Positions 12,097-22,288 of a stretch of DNA of 33,511 nt are shown here, in pieces. Numbering within the stretch: position 1 is the stretch's first letter; every line of letters starts with the position of its first letter. The DNA comes from Schoenoplectus triqueter (lineage: Eukaryota; Streptophyta; Magnoliopsida; Poales; Cyperaceae), in NCBI GenBank assembly GCA_964058805.1, contig CAXKVV010001392.1, positions 1-33,511 of the forward strand, read 5' to 3'. The notes beneath the pieces were generated by a model that was not told the origin of the DNA, did not search any database, and saw only the letters and a list, made by a program, of their open reading frames with translations. The translations under genes were made by a program, and so were the position numbers.

Positions 12097-13809
12097 AACT
12101 ATAAAAGTAATACAAAGTGTGTCAAAGGCAATAATATTGTTTTTAATTTGGCTATTTTAATATCCTCCAATTAATCAAGAAATAAAGTTCAAAATCTCAT
12201 CCATTGACACAATTAATATATATTCAGTTGAAAATAATAATCCTTTCATGACCACGTACATAATTCAAATTAAATGACACATTTTTTTTTCTTTTACTCA
12301 AATTGCGCCAAATATATTATATCCAGATCCTCGCCACGCGTCCGTATTCCATTTGTAAGCATGGGGTCGTCCCACCACATGGTCCATGCTGGGACCACAC
12401 GCCATCTTTTGAGACTGTTTAATTCACGGCTTGCTGGGTGATTACTGATATACTTGACTTGGTCGTTCTATCATTTCATTTCTCACCCGCGGTGCCAATG
12501 CGCCATGGCCTACATTCTACAAATCAAGTCCGATATAGCTGGAGCGGCATGGTCGATTAATTCAACATTCAACGGGACATTTGACCTGGTCCTTTATCAA
12601 TAATTTCTAAGATACCTGATCAATGTCAGCCGTCCGATTGTGTTAATGATGAACATCGATATCCCTCGCGCGCTGAGATTTTGATGATGAATATTCCTCT
12701 GTGAGGATATTAATTAAATTTAGCACTCATTCTTTTTTATTTGAATTGCAAAATCTAGCTGTTATTCACATTCGTCAATTATAATTTGGATTTTCGTATT
12801 TGTTAAAATTAAAGAGAGGCTTATGACAGTTTATAGAATCAAAACTTTATATATATAGTAAAGTTTTTTTTTTGAAATATCTATATAAAGTAAAGTTGCA
12901 AAAGAGAAATTAATTACAAGTTATTGTACAGGATTACTTCATTTTTTTGGAATATAATTAGAAACTTATATTATTGAAAAAAAATAGATGTATGATAATT
13001 TATTTATGTGGAAAAATATGATCAGTTGTTTTATTCTGACAGTTTCGTTATGAAACAACTTAGGCGCATAATTAAATTCTCTATAATTGAGAAATGAAAA
13101 GTATGATAATGCAAACTCTCCTAAACTAATAAATGAGAAATCATAAGAAGGACCAAAATAATTAAGGTGTAAGTGATATGAAGTATATGATTAAATGCTA
13201 AGATTGAGCTTTCTTCAAATATATAGCTTTGAAAGTTATTAAATTAAATTATCGACTGCAAGTAAAAGGAAAAAAAATGCAGAGACATATTTTGCTTATT
13301 TTTGTTGATACATGCTAATGAAGCAAAAAAATGATAAGCGTTTATATCTGTCATATTCGTCCATGACGTGCGTTAATAATATGAAATATATAGGAAAAGA
13401 ATCTTATGTCCTGTGCATTTTTCACTGTGATGTGTAACCATATTTCCTCCCTTTTCGCAGTAGGGCGGGCGCAGATAGTCCAGCATTGGTCAATGCAAAA
13501 ATTTCTACAGAGAGAACCGCGTCTCCAATTATATTTCATGTGCACATATGATTGTAAAGCTCACAACTATATTGTATATACTTTTAGGTCATCATTTGTG
13601 AATTCCAGAGATGCATGTGTGGCCAAAATGCTTGACCCTGATGCCACACACCGTGTGGAAAAACAATATCATGCAATCATAGGCTAGCTTATATTATATC
13701 TCTCTATTTTAGAGCCTCTTTTGTCCTTTAATTTAATGATTGCTAATGTACAAAGTAAATTCTACTGTGGATCGGTCTAAATTAATGAAAACTCTCAATA
13801 AGTCCGCGT
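12097..13809. other. Intergenic DNA with a GC-richer island at 12320-12690
   Basis: The island contains CCACGCGTCCG, GGTCGTCCCACCACATGGTC, ACCCGCGGTGCC, CAGCCGTCCGATTG and CTCGCGCGCTG, a composition like plant core-promoter DNA. GTCCCA...TGGGAC encloses the near-palindrome CATGGTCCATG. No gene start follows on either strand within reach. The rest is AT-rich. Confidence 0.5.
13406..13687 (+). other. ATG-started ORF of 93 codons, unsupported
   Basis: This is the longest ATG-started frame in the window that is not explained otherwise. It begins MSCAFFTVMCNHISSLF and ends VEKQYHAIIG. It has no recognisable domain and is overlapped by a 64-codon frame on the minus strand. The region is merely less AT-rich than its surroundings, which lengthens chance ORFs. 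GTGTGGC...GCCACAC near its end forms a short hairpin. Confidence 0.15.
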
Positions 13810-13824
13810 TACTCGTGTTGTAAG

Positions 13825-14278
13825 CTGGGCGGATGCACACTAGCCAGGGGTAAGCGGCCCCTCTTAATTTTGAAAAACAGTACTTTTCGGTAATATTTTC
13901 GGTAATTTGTTTCTCTCTGGAAATTTTTTTTGCCCCCCTCTGAATTGTCTGATTAATTTTATTGAGAAAAAATATTTAATATCATATATAATGAAATAAT
14001 TATGCAAAGATATAAAAATATAAAGTTTTATAGACGAAAATTTTCTTCATCAACTTGATTATCTATTACTTTGAGCTTTATTTTATTATTATTTTTAATA
14101 TATAAAATGTTATTATTCTAATAATTTTTTTATTAGATAAGAATATATATTAAATTATTATTTTTTATTTAGTACCCGATTAGTTAATGGATTTAAATCC
14201 GATAAGCTATTACAATCCGATATTTACCCCTGACTAAAATTCTTCCGCCCATGGTTGTAAGTTTTTTTTTTGATAAAA
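13825..14278. mobile_element. 454-bp inserted unit flanked by a perfect 15-bp duplication
   Basis: TACTCGTGTTGTAAG occurs at 13810-13824 and 14279-14293. Between the copies lies a segment with inverted ends: CTGGGCGGA...AGCCAGGGGTAAG on the left and the complement CCATGGGCGGA...AGTCAGGGGTAAA of the right. The right inverted end stops at about 14243 and is followed by TTGTAAG, a T-run and GATAAAA before the second duplication copy. The inverted ends suggest a hAT-like DNA element with a short TTGTAAG duplication. The 15-bp duplication would better fit retroposition, so two events may be superimposed. Confidence 0.5.
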
Positions 14279-14922
14279 TACTCGTGTTGTAAGTTAGAGG
14301 TAGATTTTTGGGATGTAGTAAGAAAATTTCACCAGATTCTTGACTTTAATGGGCCATCATATCAACGATGTTTTTCTTTTTGTTTTGTTTTCTAGGCTAA
14401 TTCGTAACGAATAATTCTTTTGCTTTTTTTTTATATATACCAGCTTAGAACTTTTAATGTAAACTTTCGTTATTTTTTATATAACGATTTAAAAACGACA
14501 AAGTAATAAAATAGGATGATAATAATTGAATATTTATATTAAAATGAAAAATATTTTATTTATTCAGATAGATATAGTGAGTATACAATTTAATATTAAA
14601 TACAAAAAAGCATAAAAATATCAAACAAAAAGAATACGATAATAATGACTAATATTCAATTTTCAATTTATATTTATCTACGAAATATTTCTTGGATCGA
14701 CTTTGAGTTTCAACAATATTTGATGCATGCAATAGTGGTCATGTTACCCATTAAATAAAATTATAAAATGTTCTACGATGAAAAGAAACTAGCGAAGATA
14801 AATAAAATAGGGTGCTAATATAGTGTCTCTTGCAATGTCCTCTTATTTCACTCACCACCACTTACACGTGGGCCTCACAATTTTGTTTTTTTAGGAATCT
14901 CCTTTTGTTATAGATTGTAGGG

Positions 14923-15319
14923 TAGGGTGTCAATTATTGACCCATCCGACGGGTTAATCTGACCCATCCGATCCAACCCGACATGATCCGAAAATAAACG
15001 GGTTAGGTATGGATTTAATTTTTTTGACCCGAATTAGATCCGGTCGAATTCGGGTCAATCCGACCCGACTCAATTATTTATGTATTTTGAAGTAATTTTG
15101 TGATTTAGTACTAATTAAATCTTAAATATACACTAATTAATATTTTATTACTTAAAATTATATAAAAATAATTAATAAATATTTAATTATTTTACACAGG
15201 TCGGGTCGGATATGAAGCAAGATTTTTTGACCCGAATTTAATCGGGTCGGATTCAGATCAGCACAAAAAAAATAATAAAATAATATGACCCGACCCGATC
15301 CGACCCATTGACACCCCTA
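14923..15319. mobile_element. hAT-like MITE, 397 bp
   Basis: The left end TAGGGTGTCAATTATTGACC and the complement of the right end TAGGGGTGTCAATGGGTCGG are near-identical terminal inverted repeats of the common plant hAT type. They are flanked by 8-bp duplications differing at one base: TTGTAGGG (14915-14922) and TGGTAGGG (15320-15327). Inside, GACCCGA/TCGGGTC words extend the inverted repeats. No coding capacity is present. Confidence 0.8.
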
Positions 15320-15327
15320 TGGTAGGG

Positions 15328-16980
15328 GCACATGGGAGCACCATATTAGAGGCATTCAAATATTTTTCAATAAAATATATATATTTGTCATCAATCAGTG
15401 TACAAGTACGTGATTTTAGTATTTTGACCAACAATGATATTTAAAATGGATGGATCGGATCAAGATGATTTCTGAGACCGAATTTATAATAAAAAATTTA
15501 TTGTGGAGATATCAAAATCAATATGAATTTAATTTATTATTCACGAGTTATTATTTATGTTAATATTTTTTATTATGAAACTAATTTTATATTTTACTTC
15601 TATTATTTAATTTAGATACAACCAAGAATAATATTTTATTTAACTATGAAATAAGTTGGCTGATAAAATCATAAATATGAATAATAAAGTTTATATCGAT
15701 TTAATTTGATATATGTGTATCAACTCTCTCCACAAGTTAATATAAACTTTACAATTTGATCTGACCTTGCTGGTTATAGTTCCAATTCGTATCCAACACA
15801 ATCACATTCTAACCCAGTAAAACTCACATTATATGGGTTGCAATCACTTATATAAAGTTCCAAAAAATGCTATGTTGGACTCGTGAGCGAAAATTTAGAT
15901 GCAACTTTATATTCCTGCTACCATCTGCTACAATTTCTATATATAAGAATAAAAAATTGCACCCAGAACTTGCCTCCCTGCTAGACTTAAAGTATCTTGT
16001 TATGAAAGAGTATGAATTTGTTCATTAATCGAACACTTTACTGGAGGATCGTTCGTGCAATATCTCGGCCCAAAATAGACGGGGTCGACATTGTTTTGTG
16101 TTGGGCTTATTGTCGATCTAGTGAATTTAATCCATTTTGAAATTGCGTAAATGGTAAACTCTGTGGTTCTATATAATTTTGTGTATAATTGGAAATGGAA
16201 GGGCAAAACTGGGGAAAGCCATTACAGAATCTGTCACAGATACCTCTTGTTATGGATATATACAAGAAGCTTTGATCTTAATCATCTTATACATGATTTC
16301 GCTTAACACTCCTTAAAAGAGTTGTAAAAAACTTAATAAGGATTAATAAAGCTTCCAGATGCCGAGCTGGACCAAGTTTGCATGTAGGCCTGTCCACTCC
16401 TACTTAGGTTATTGGGCCCAAAACTTCAAACTGATCCAACATTTGATGATTCTATTTAAGTTGGCCCACCTATTTACAATAGATAGATATGGGAAGGAAC
16501 ATTTGACAATGACTTATCTCAATAATTAATAATATAATCCCAATTCATATAAAAAAGATATAATCTCAAATCAGTTCAAATTAGGTCGAAAAATGAGACA
16601 TCAATTCAAGGTTACTTTTGTTAGATATTTAGATGGATCAACAATTAAATATCAGGAATTTGAGTATTGATTGATAATATTCACACTATATAGTTTTTGA
16701 TCTTTCTGTTGTTATATTTTTTTTCATAATTGTTGAGAATATAATTTTCAAGTGATCTCTTCCAATAGATATATTCTTTTTCAATTCTAAATCAAATACT
16801 CCGAGCTAATTTAATTATACGGCGGCGGTGTGCGTGGCGTATTTGCTCGACCATTGCACTAAATCATAAAAATATAACAGAATATTAGTGAAATCTAAAA
16901 TAACTAATGAAGAGTTAGCTAATGCGAAATAAAAATAAAATTCACATAGTTTGAAAACAACAGCAACAATGACGAGAACG
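15328..16980. other. AT-rich intergenic DNA, no gene seen
   Basis: Scattered less AT-rich patches at 16010-16090 and 16350-16450 contain no recognised exon. A 68-codon minus-strand ORF at 16000-16206 has no domain. Confidence 0.6.

Positions 16981-17033
<53 letters not shown>
16981..17033. repeat. (ATA)n microsatellite
   Basis: About 17 perfect trinucleotide units. Read on the minus strand it produces the isoleucine run of a 103-codon ORF (16815-17126), which therefore has no coding support. Confidence 0.97.
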
Positions 17034-17034
<1 letters not shown>

Positions 17035-17205
17035 TAAATTGATACAATAATTATGTCCGTCGATGATACCAGAACGGAGTAGTAAATAATCATATCACAC
17101 CATAAGATTGGGTGACCAAATCCCACAAGGCTAATTGCTAAATTACTAGGTTACCATCTCTAGTGGGGTCCGCTCAATGTAAACGAGCTATTGGATATAT
17201 ATATA

Positions 17206-17575
17206 GAGGGAAGGGATCACTTGACGATGGTTATTTTAAGTTGATAATAAATTTTTAAATAAATAAAAATCTTATAAATAGGAAAAAAAATATAAATATA
17301 TTTTTTTATTTATAGATTGATGATGATTTAAATTTTATATAATTTTATTATCATTTGATAGTCCATTAAAAACCGTTAAATTGGAGTCATTGTAAAATAC
17401 ATAATATTTTGATGGTCTTTGATGGACTAGAAAATAATAATGAAATTGTATAAAATTTTAATCACTATCAAAGTAGAAGAACATATCTATAATTTTTTTT
17501 TAATTTTTAAAATTTTGTTCATATTTATTTGAATATACATTATTAAAATTGTCAAGATAACCCATTTTCATACAT
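17206..17575. mobile_element. Foldback MITE, about 370 bp
   Basis: The two halves are inverted copies of each other. The outer arms pair GACGATGGTTATTTTAAG (from 17223) with the complement of ...TGTCAAGATAACCCATTTTC (ends near 17570). The inner arms pair GATGATTTAAATTTTATATA...ATAGTCCATTAAAAACC (about 17313-17373) with its near-complement GGTCTTTGATGGACTAG...AAAATTTTAATCACTATC (about 17415-17471). The exact ends are uncertain. It lies about 140 bases beyond the stop codon of the rhodanese gene. No ORF is present. Confidence 0.65.
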
Positions 17576-17712
17576 AAAAGGCAACATATATTATTATTTT
17601 TTTAATACACTCAAGCCGGTAGGAAAAGGCCACACACACAAGATACTTCCCACTTCCAAAGTTCCAATAAATATTGAAGCAACAGTGAACGCTTCTCTAA
17701 GTCTTGAGCGCT

Positions 17713-19275
17713 TCATTGGGGTTGCTTGACAGCGAACCCGTTTGCTACCCATGCAATATAGCCACCTTCCATGTTCTTTATGCTCTTGAAACCCTATTCA
17801 TTTTTTTTTAAATTACTCTCAGTTTTTATATCATTTTATAAAAGGAACAATTCATTTTTCAATTTCATGTGATCTGAAAACTTATTATTTACAGCATTCA
17901 GAAGCTCAGCTGAAGCTTGAAGAGATCTCACTCCGCTTCGGCATCCCTTAATTGTGGAAAAACATTGTTAGTATGGAGAGACAATAACGAAAAAATATAA
18001 ATTTTTGATAAGCACAATAAATTAAGATTAGTTAAAAAGTGATTATTTTGAACATGCATGGGCCACGTAGCAAAACATTAATTGCAACCGTTCCTTTTTT
18101 CATATTCTTAATGCATAAAAACAAATTAAGTTTCTAAACTTTTCAAACATACTACATCATTAATTTTTTCCACCATTGATTTTGTTTAGATCTTTCATCT
18201 TCTGAAATCCAAAACTTTATGTCTAAATTTTTTTAATGTAAAATTATATTAAATATATTTAAAATTTTATATTATTATTTATTTATTTGAGAACTATATT
18301 GTTTGGGTGAATCCTAGTTGGATTAAAAACTGTTGGGTTTGTACAAAAATACTCCTATTGAAGAAAGGGCGAAATAAATAAAAAGAATTGGTAATTAATT
18401 AATCGATGCCAGTTTTACGGAAACAGGGTAAGAATCGAGTTTTCTTCCTACTTAGATTTAGTAAAGCAGTGAATTCTAAAACTTCTATTAATCAAAGAAA
18501 ATCTTAATTTACCACGATAATGTTGTCTTCCTTTCTGCAAGCTGATAAAACTTGTTGAAGAAATTGAGGATTTTTCTCCCTACCTGGTTCGTAAATTAAA
18601 ATATTAGAAACAAACAGGAAAACGTGGGGCACGTTTACAAGGATCTCAAGAAATTAAGGTTATATATATAGATCTAGCTGGGTAATAAAAATATGCCTTG
18701 TGGTGTAATAAACAAGTATGGCACGACAATTGAATTCGCCAAACGTCCCTCGTCGAGCTCTTCATGTGTCCTACAAAGAACAATAGAAGTGAAGCAATCA
18801 TACTTCATAAAGCATTACAAGAAAAATTGTGTGCTATCTTTCAATCTGGAAAAGTTATGTTTTTTTTTATACTTATAAAATGTTTAAGTAATTCATCTAT
18901 ATTTTATGGAATGATTCAATTGCCTTGATTCCTGCTGATGGATAACAAAGTTTTTATTTACTTTCCTCTCACTAATTAATGATTTTCCAAAATATCATCC
19001 CAGTTAAGCTAATTCAAACCTGACATCCAAGAAAAGATGGTTTGAGCACACCAGATCTTTTGCGGTGCTCACATCGATTGTAACCACCACCACCTCCTCC
19101 TCCGTGCTCTGATGACCACTTTTGTACTCGACCAAAGGAGGCACACTAGTAACAAATCAAATCAAGGGGAGAGTGTTATGCAAATAAAGCATCAAAGTTG
19201 TAAAACATTGAAATTAATTATTTTTTAGTGGATAATCAGAAGAGTTGTTTTCTACCTTACAGAGACAGCAGCCAT
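17713..19275 (-). CDS. Small plant rhodanese (thiosulfate sulfurtransferase, STR/SEN1 type), six exons, 141 aa
   Basis: Exons on the minus strand: 19275-19256, 19145-19020, 18770-18697, 18583-18513, 17946-17893 and 17793-17713 (TGA). Phases are 2, 2, 1, 0, 0 and all agree. The protein is one rhodanese domain: EEEVVVVTIDVSTAKDLV (strand and helix), then NHLFLDVR, THEEL, VVPYLFITPQG, KNPQFLQQV, EDNIIV, the active-site loop GCRSGVRS with catalytic Cys99, and NMEGGYIAWVANGFAVKQP at the C-terminus. Family enzymes move a sulfane sulfur from thiosulfate or a similar donor to an acceptor via a cysteine persulfide; plant members of this size include chloroplast and senescence- or dark-induced forms. 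Two oddities: intron 3 begins with GC (CAAG|GCATAT), and the usual GHxxxAxNIPY segment reads GRLANSIVVPY. The 20-base first exon (MAAVSVS) is the least certain part. No stop or frameshift is present, so it is probably active. Confidence 0.88.
18695..18696 (-). promoter_or_regulatory. Non-canonical GC 5' splice site of rhodanese intron 3
   Basis: Exon 3 ends CCACAAG and the intron starts GCATAT. No GT donor near this point preserves the frame. The acceptor of this intron is AACCAG|GTAGG at 18584-18583, so the intron would be GC-AG and 113 bases long. It joins PYLFITPQ to GREKNPQF, as family homology requires. Confidence 0.65.
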
Positions 19276-19570
19276 GAAAGATTCTTCAATAAGAGATATA
19301 GATTCCTGTTAATGTAGTAGTTACATGTAATGAATTGGATCCTTCTAGCCATTTTATAGTGCATGGAGGTTCCTTGTGAAACGAAGTAATATATCCCCAC
19401 TAAAGGGTGGGGAGAACAACGCGCTCTGAAGAGATACACGTCATCCATTTTTCTTTGAGCGTTCGATCTGCATCGTGATTTTTCGTATAATTTTTTTTTT
19501 CTTATCAGTTGCTGGTTTGGTGGTCACTTTTTAATTGTTGATAAGCACTATAGCAGATTATTGGAGTACT

Positions 19571-19581
19571 CTTTTATATAT
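19571..19581 (-). promoter_or_regulatory. Candidate TATA box of the rhodanese gene
   Basis: ATATATAAAAG on the minus strand is a good match to the plant TATA consensus. It lies about 300 bases upstream of the proposed ATG at 19275, so the leader would be about 260 bases. The assignment rests on motif and position only. Confidence 0.4.
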
Positions 19582-19711
19582 GTTTCAGTAAGACTGATGA
19601 AACCGTACATTTTATTTTTCTTTTTGGTTCTTTGTATATTCTTTAAGGACCTAAAGCAGGATGAACCTACTATAAGAGTTCTTTTTTAGTAGTAAGCTAC
19701 TGTGAATCGGT

Positions 19712-19880
19712 AGAAGTCCATGCAACATCAATTGAGACTAAATAGAAGTCCATATGACATTAATTCAAAGTAAATAAAAGTCCATACGGGCGTCATTTCA
19801 CACTAAATTAATAAATTTCCATTGATATCAATTCAAACTAAATATATAAAGTCCATATAACATTAATTTATCATCTTCGA
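19712..19880. repeat. Minisatellite of about 32-37 bp units, five copies, upstream of the rhodanese gene
   Basis: Units start near 19712, 19744, 19776, 19813 and 19848. Each begins AGAAGTCCAT or a variant, continues with ACATTAATTCA-like sequence and ends near ACTAAAT. The first three are spaced exactly 32 bases apart; the last two are longer and more diverged. The array lies roughly 130-300 bases upstream of the candidate rhodanese TATA box. Confidence 0.75.
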
Positions 19881-20191
19881 TTTGGCGTACTTCCACGTGG
19901 CTTTGAAGAATTTGTCTGACTCGTTTCTAAATTTAAAACAATGAATAATTATAATAAATTTTCCAATAGAAATATTTTTAACCTTTAAAAAAAATAGATT
20001 TTACAATTAATTAAACATATCATACCGACTTTCATATTTGATCGATTGAAATGATTGTCTATGTGATTAATAGATCCACATCCAAGATAGTGTTGTGGAC
20101 CCATCATTCCATCCATGACATCCATCATCATTGACAAGTGCTTGGTTTTTTTTCCCTTTCTTCACTGGTGAGTAATCGGGTATGATTCTAT

Positions 20192-20840
20192 TGATAGAAA
20201 TTTAATGTTATGGCCATGATCCTCTAATGAACTCTAAACATAAATTAAGTTATCTTGATCCATGCTGTCAGTCTTCCAGAGAGACAACCCCGTTGATCAC
20301 CAGACTCCTTTAGCCTTCCAGCGATCTTCCTCTAATCCGATAGAGTCATTGAGATGACCGGCGTCGACAGTTTCTTCTCTTCTGGAACAGTGTTAAGAGA
20401 GAGAGATCTGGATCTGTTGGAAATGAAAGGGTGCCAGAAAGTGGGGAAATGAGAGATGTCCAAAACCAACTGTATCCCTGCATATATATGGACGTCCATA
20501 TAACAGAGTGCAGTTATACCTTAACGGGTCCATATCGGATCCAGATTATCTCTTAACGGGTTCGCTGCTTAATCAGAAAGCTGTCTATGGTTGTGTTCTC
20601 CAGAGACCAATAGCATAGTTGTATTATTATCAGACTTTATATAATTCAGATCATCACTAAATCATAAAGTCATTAATACACATTCTACACATTAAAGGGT
20701 CCACTTCTCATGACATATAATAAATCCGATACAGAATTTGATCACTTCATTATGAATATAATTTGACAGTCCATTATATAATATATATTCATTACATATA
20801 AGTCCATACATATTATAATTAATAATAATTAATTCCAACA
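20192..20840 (-). mobile_element. Solo LTR, 649 bp, probably Copia type
   Basis: On the minus strand the element begins TGTTGGAATTAATTATTATT and ends TTTCTATCA, so it has TG...CA ends. It is flanked by a perfect 5-bp direct duplication, TCTAT on the plus strand (20187-20191 and 20841-20845), as expected of an LTR inserted by integrase and reduced by LTR-LTR recombination. A start of TGTTGG is typical of Copia LTRs. A TATATAAAG-like box lies near 20634, followed by CT-rich sequence. No gag or pol sequence is attached. The 32-codon plus-strand ORF at about 20359 is antisense to this LTR. Confidence 0.8.
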
Positions 20841-20878
20841 TCTATCTCCCTCGTAGGATGGTCAATCATCTTCCTTGT

Positions 20879-21539
20879 CAAATATCTAAAAATGACCCTC
20901 GCATGTGTGCATTAATGCTTGTACGTTGTAGAACTGATGTGTGTATATAGTTTCTTATGACGCAAACTGGCAATATATGTTTGCAAGCTATAAATAAATT
21001 TTATAATTTCTGACACTTATATTTTATATGCGCTTTTGCTAAAATTGCCTCTACCTTAGCGAGTCAAAATACAAGAGGCATGAGCTAATTTTCAGTGTGA
21101 TAATCGACCGCAGCAAAAAACCTTCCTTTATAACTAACTTTAAAAAAATGAGAGATTCATCCTAATAACTTGATGTAGATAAAGGAAAACCTGAATACAA
21201 GGAGCAAAAACCAATGTTACATGGTTGAATTGACAAACACCGATGCATGACAAAGGATTGGAATAGATCATAATTTTGCTTTTAGGATTTGATGAGATAA
21301 TAACATTTAGAAATTAAGATAACAATGTATATGAACCCGATCAACTTCTAAATAAGTATGTAGTGATAATTTCTTGTGCACACCACAATTTGTTGTACAT
21401 TGAATTAACACTCGGGTATACCATCTTAACTAATCCATGAACCTGTTTAATTGAAAGAGAAGTATTATTTTATACATCATCTCAGATGATATCAACAATC
21501 ATTTTTGCAGTCAGCATGGTCGACTCGAGCGGTTTGTGG
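20879..21539 (-). pseudogene. Decayed Mutator-like (MULE) transposase, central part
   Basis: Minus-strand translation gives one long frame broken only by point stops. It starts HKPLESTMLTAKMIVDII, runs through SLSIKQVHGLVK, a SSNPKSKIMI segment and VFAPCIQVFLYLHQVIRMN, then shifts one base in a T-run near 21134 and continues YKGRFFAAVDYHTEN-LMPLVF and PVCVIRN. This is the order seen in plant MULE transposases: end of the zinc-finger region, the helical segment before the catalytic domain, then the first DDE strands (usually ...IDGTHLKGxYKG...). The expected first catalytic Asp appears to be Asn here. At least six stops and a frameshift make it non-functional. It ends about 40 bases from the solo LTR, and no later DDE motifs are visible. 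Confidence 0.75.
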
Positions 21540-22288
21540 CCCTACAAATATGTTTGTATGGGCATTTTCTTATCCCCAAACATCTCCAGCACTAATTAGT
21601 GTAACATACAAGTACCAATATAATTTTCATCTTTGAACACATATCATATTTTTTTCTACTTCTTTCTCATATTTTAAACTCATTATTGCCAATATCTATT
21701 TGAATACATAATGATTTACGTTTTCTTTTGATTAAGATGATTGTTTCTCAGCTATCGGACCATCAACTGATACATTTCTGTCAATGGATAATCTTGTAGG
21801 AACCGATTGAGAAGAATCATGAAAGTTACTATTTAGGTGACCAATCATGATCGATAAATGAATTGTAAGAGCCTTTTCTATTAACATTTACACCAATATC
21901 TATCTTCTTGTCAGCTTCAAAAAAAGTTTTTATCATCCTCAGCCTCATCATCCATAAAATCATTATTCTCCTCTAACTCTCTATTGTAATCTTCATCATC
22001 ATTTAGGTCGGCACTATCAGTTGGGATAGGCTCTATGTTTATTATTTCTTTTTGTTTTAAATTATCACATGTACTCATTGGCCAATTTGTTTCTAGTCTA
22101 ATGAAACAATACAAGCTTGTTGAGTTATCGATGATAGGGCATTACTGTAATAGAATTGGCTCCCACATACACTTGATCATTCCACTCAATCTCCATATGA
22201 TTCAGCTAAAAATATAGTTTAACCATCTTCATTTTCAAATAGACTTCCTCATATGCTATTCTTCAAGAGCTCTCATTATACACATACA
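21540..22288 (-). pseudogene. Decayed MULE transposase, linker and zinc-finger part
   Basis: This continues the relic upstream. A 65-codon open segment at 22114-21917 is very acidic (SADLNDDEDYNRELEENNDF, then MDDEAEDD), like the acidic linker of plant MULE proteins. Below it, LYWYLYVTLISAGDVWG followed by codons resembling a Cys/His zinc finger (KCPYKHIC in one frame) matches the CxW...GxW/HTC region that precedes the HKPLxS motif in related proteins. Several frame changes are needed. Just below the CACTA insertion at 22289, the reading CIMRALEE...HMRKSI...MVKLYF continues the N-terminal domain found at 25329-25546. Confidence 0.55.

Noticed and set aside
13618..13656. Hairpin GTGTGGC...GCCACAC as a possible microRNA precursor
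   Set aside because: The stem is only 7 bp with a 19-base loop and competes with CCACAC-ACC-GTGTGG; no known plant miRNA sequence is visible.
16815..17126. 103-codon minus-strand ORF with a long isoleucine run
   Set aside because: It is created by the (ATA)n microsatellite at 16981-17033; the remaining residues show no domain.
18693..18878. 61-codon plus-strand ORF MPCGVINKYG...
   Set aside because: It overlaps rhodanese exon 3 in antisense and has no homology I recognise.
20359..20457. 32-codon plus-strand ORF MTGVDSFFSSGTVLRERDLD...
   Set aside because: It lies entirely inside the solo LTR, antisense to it.
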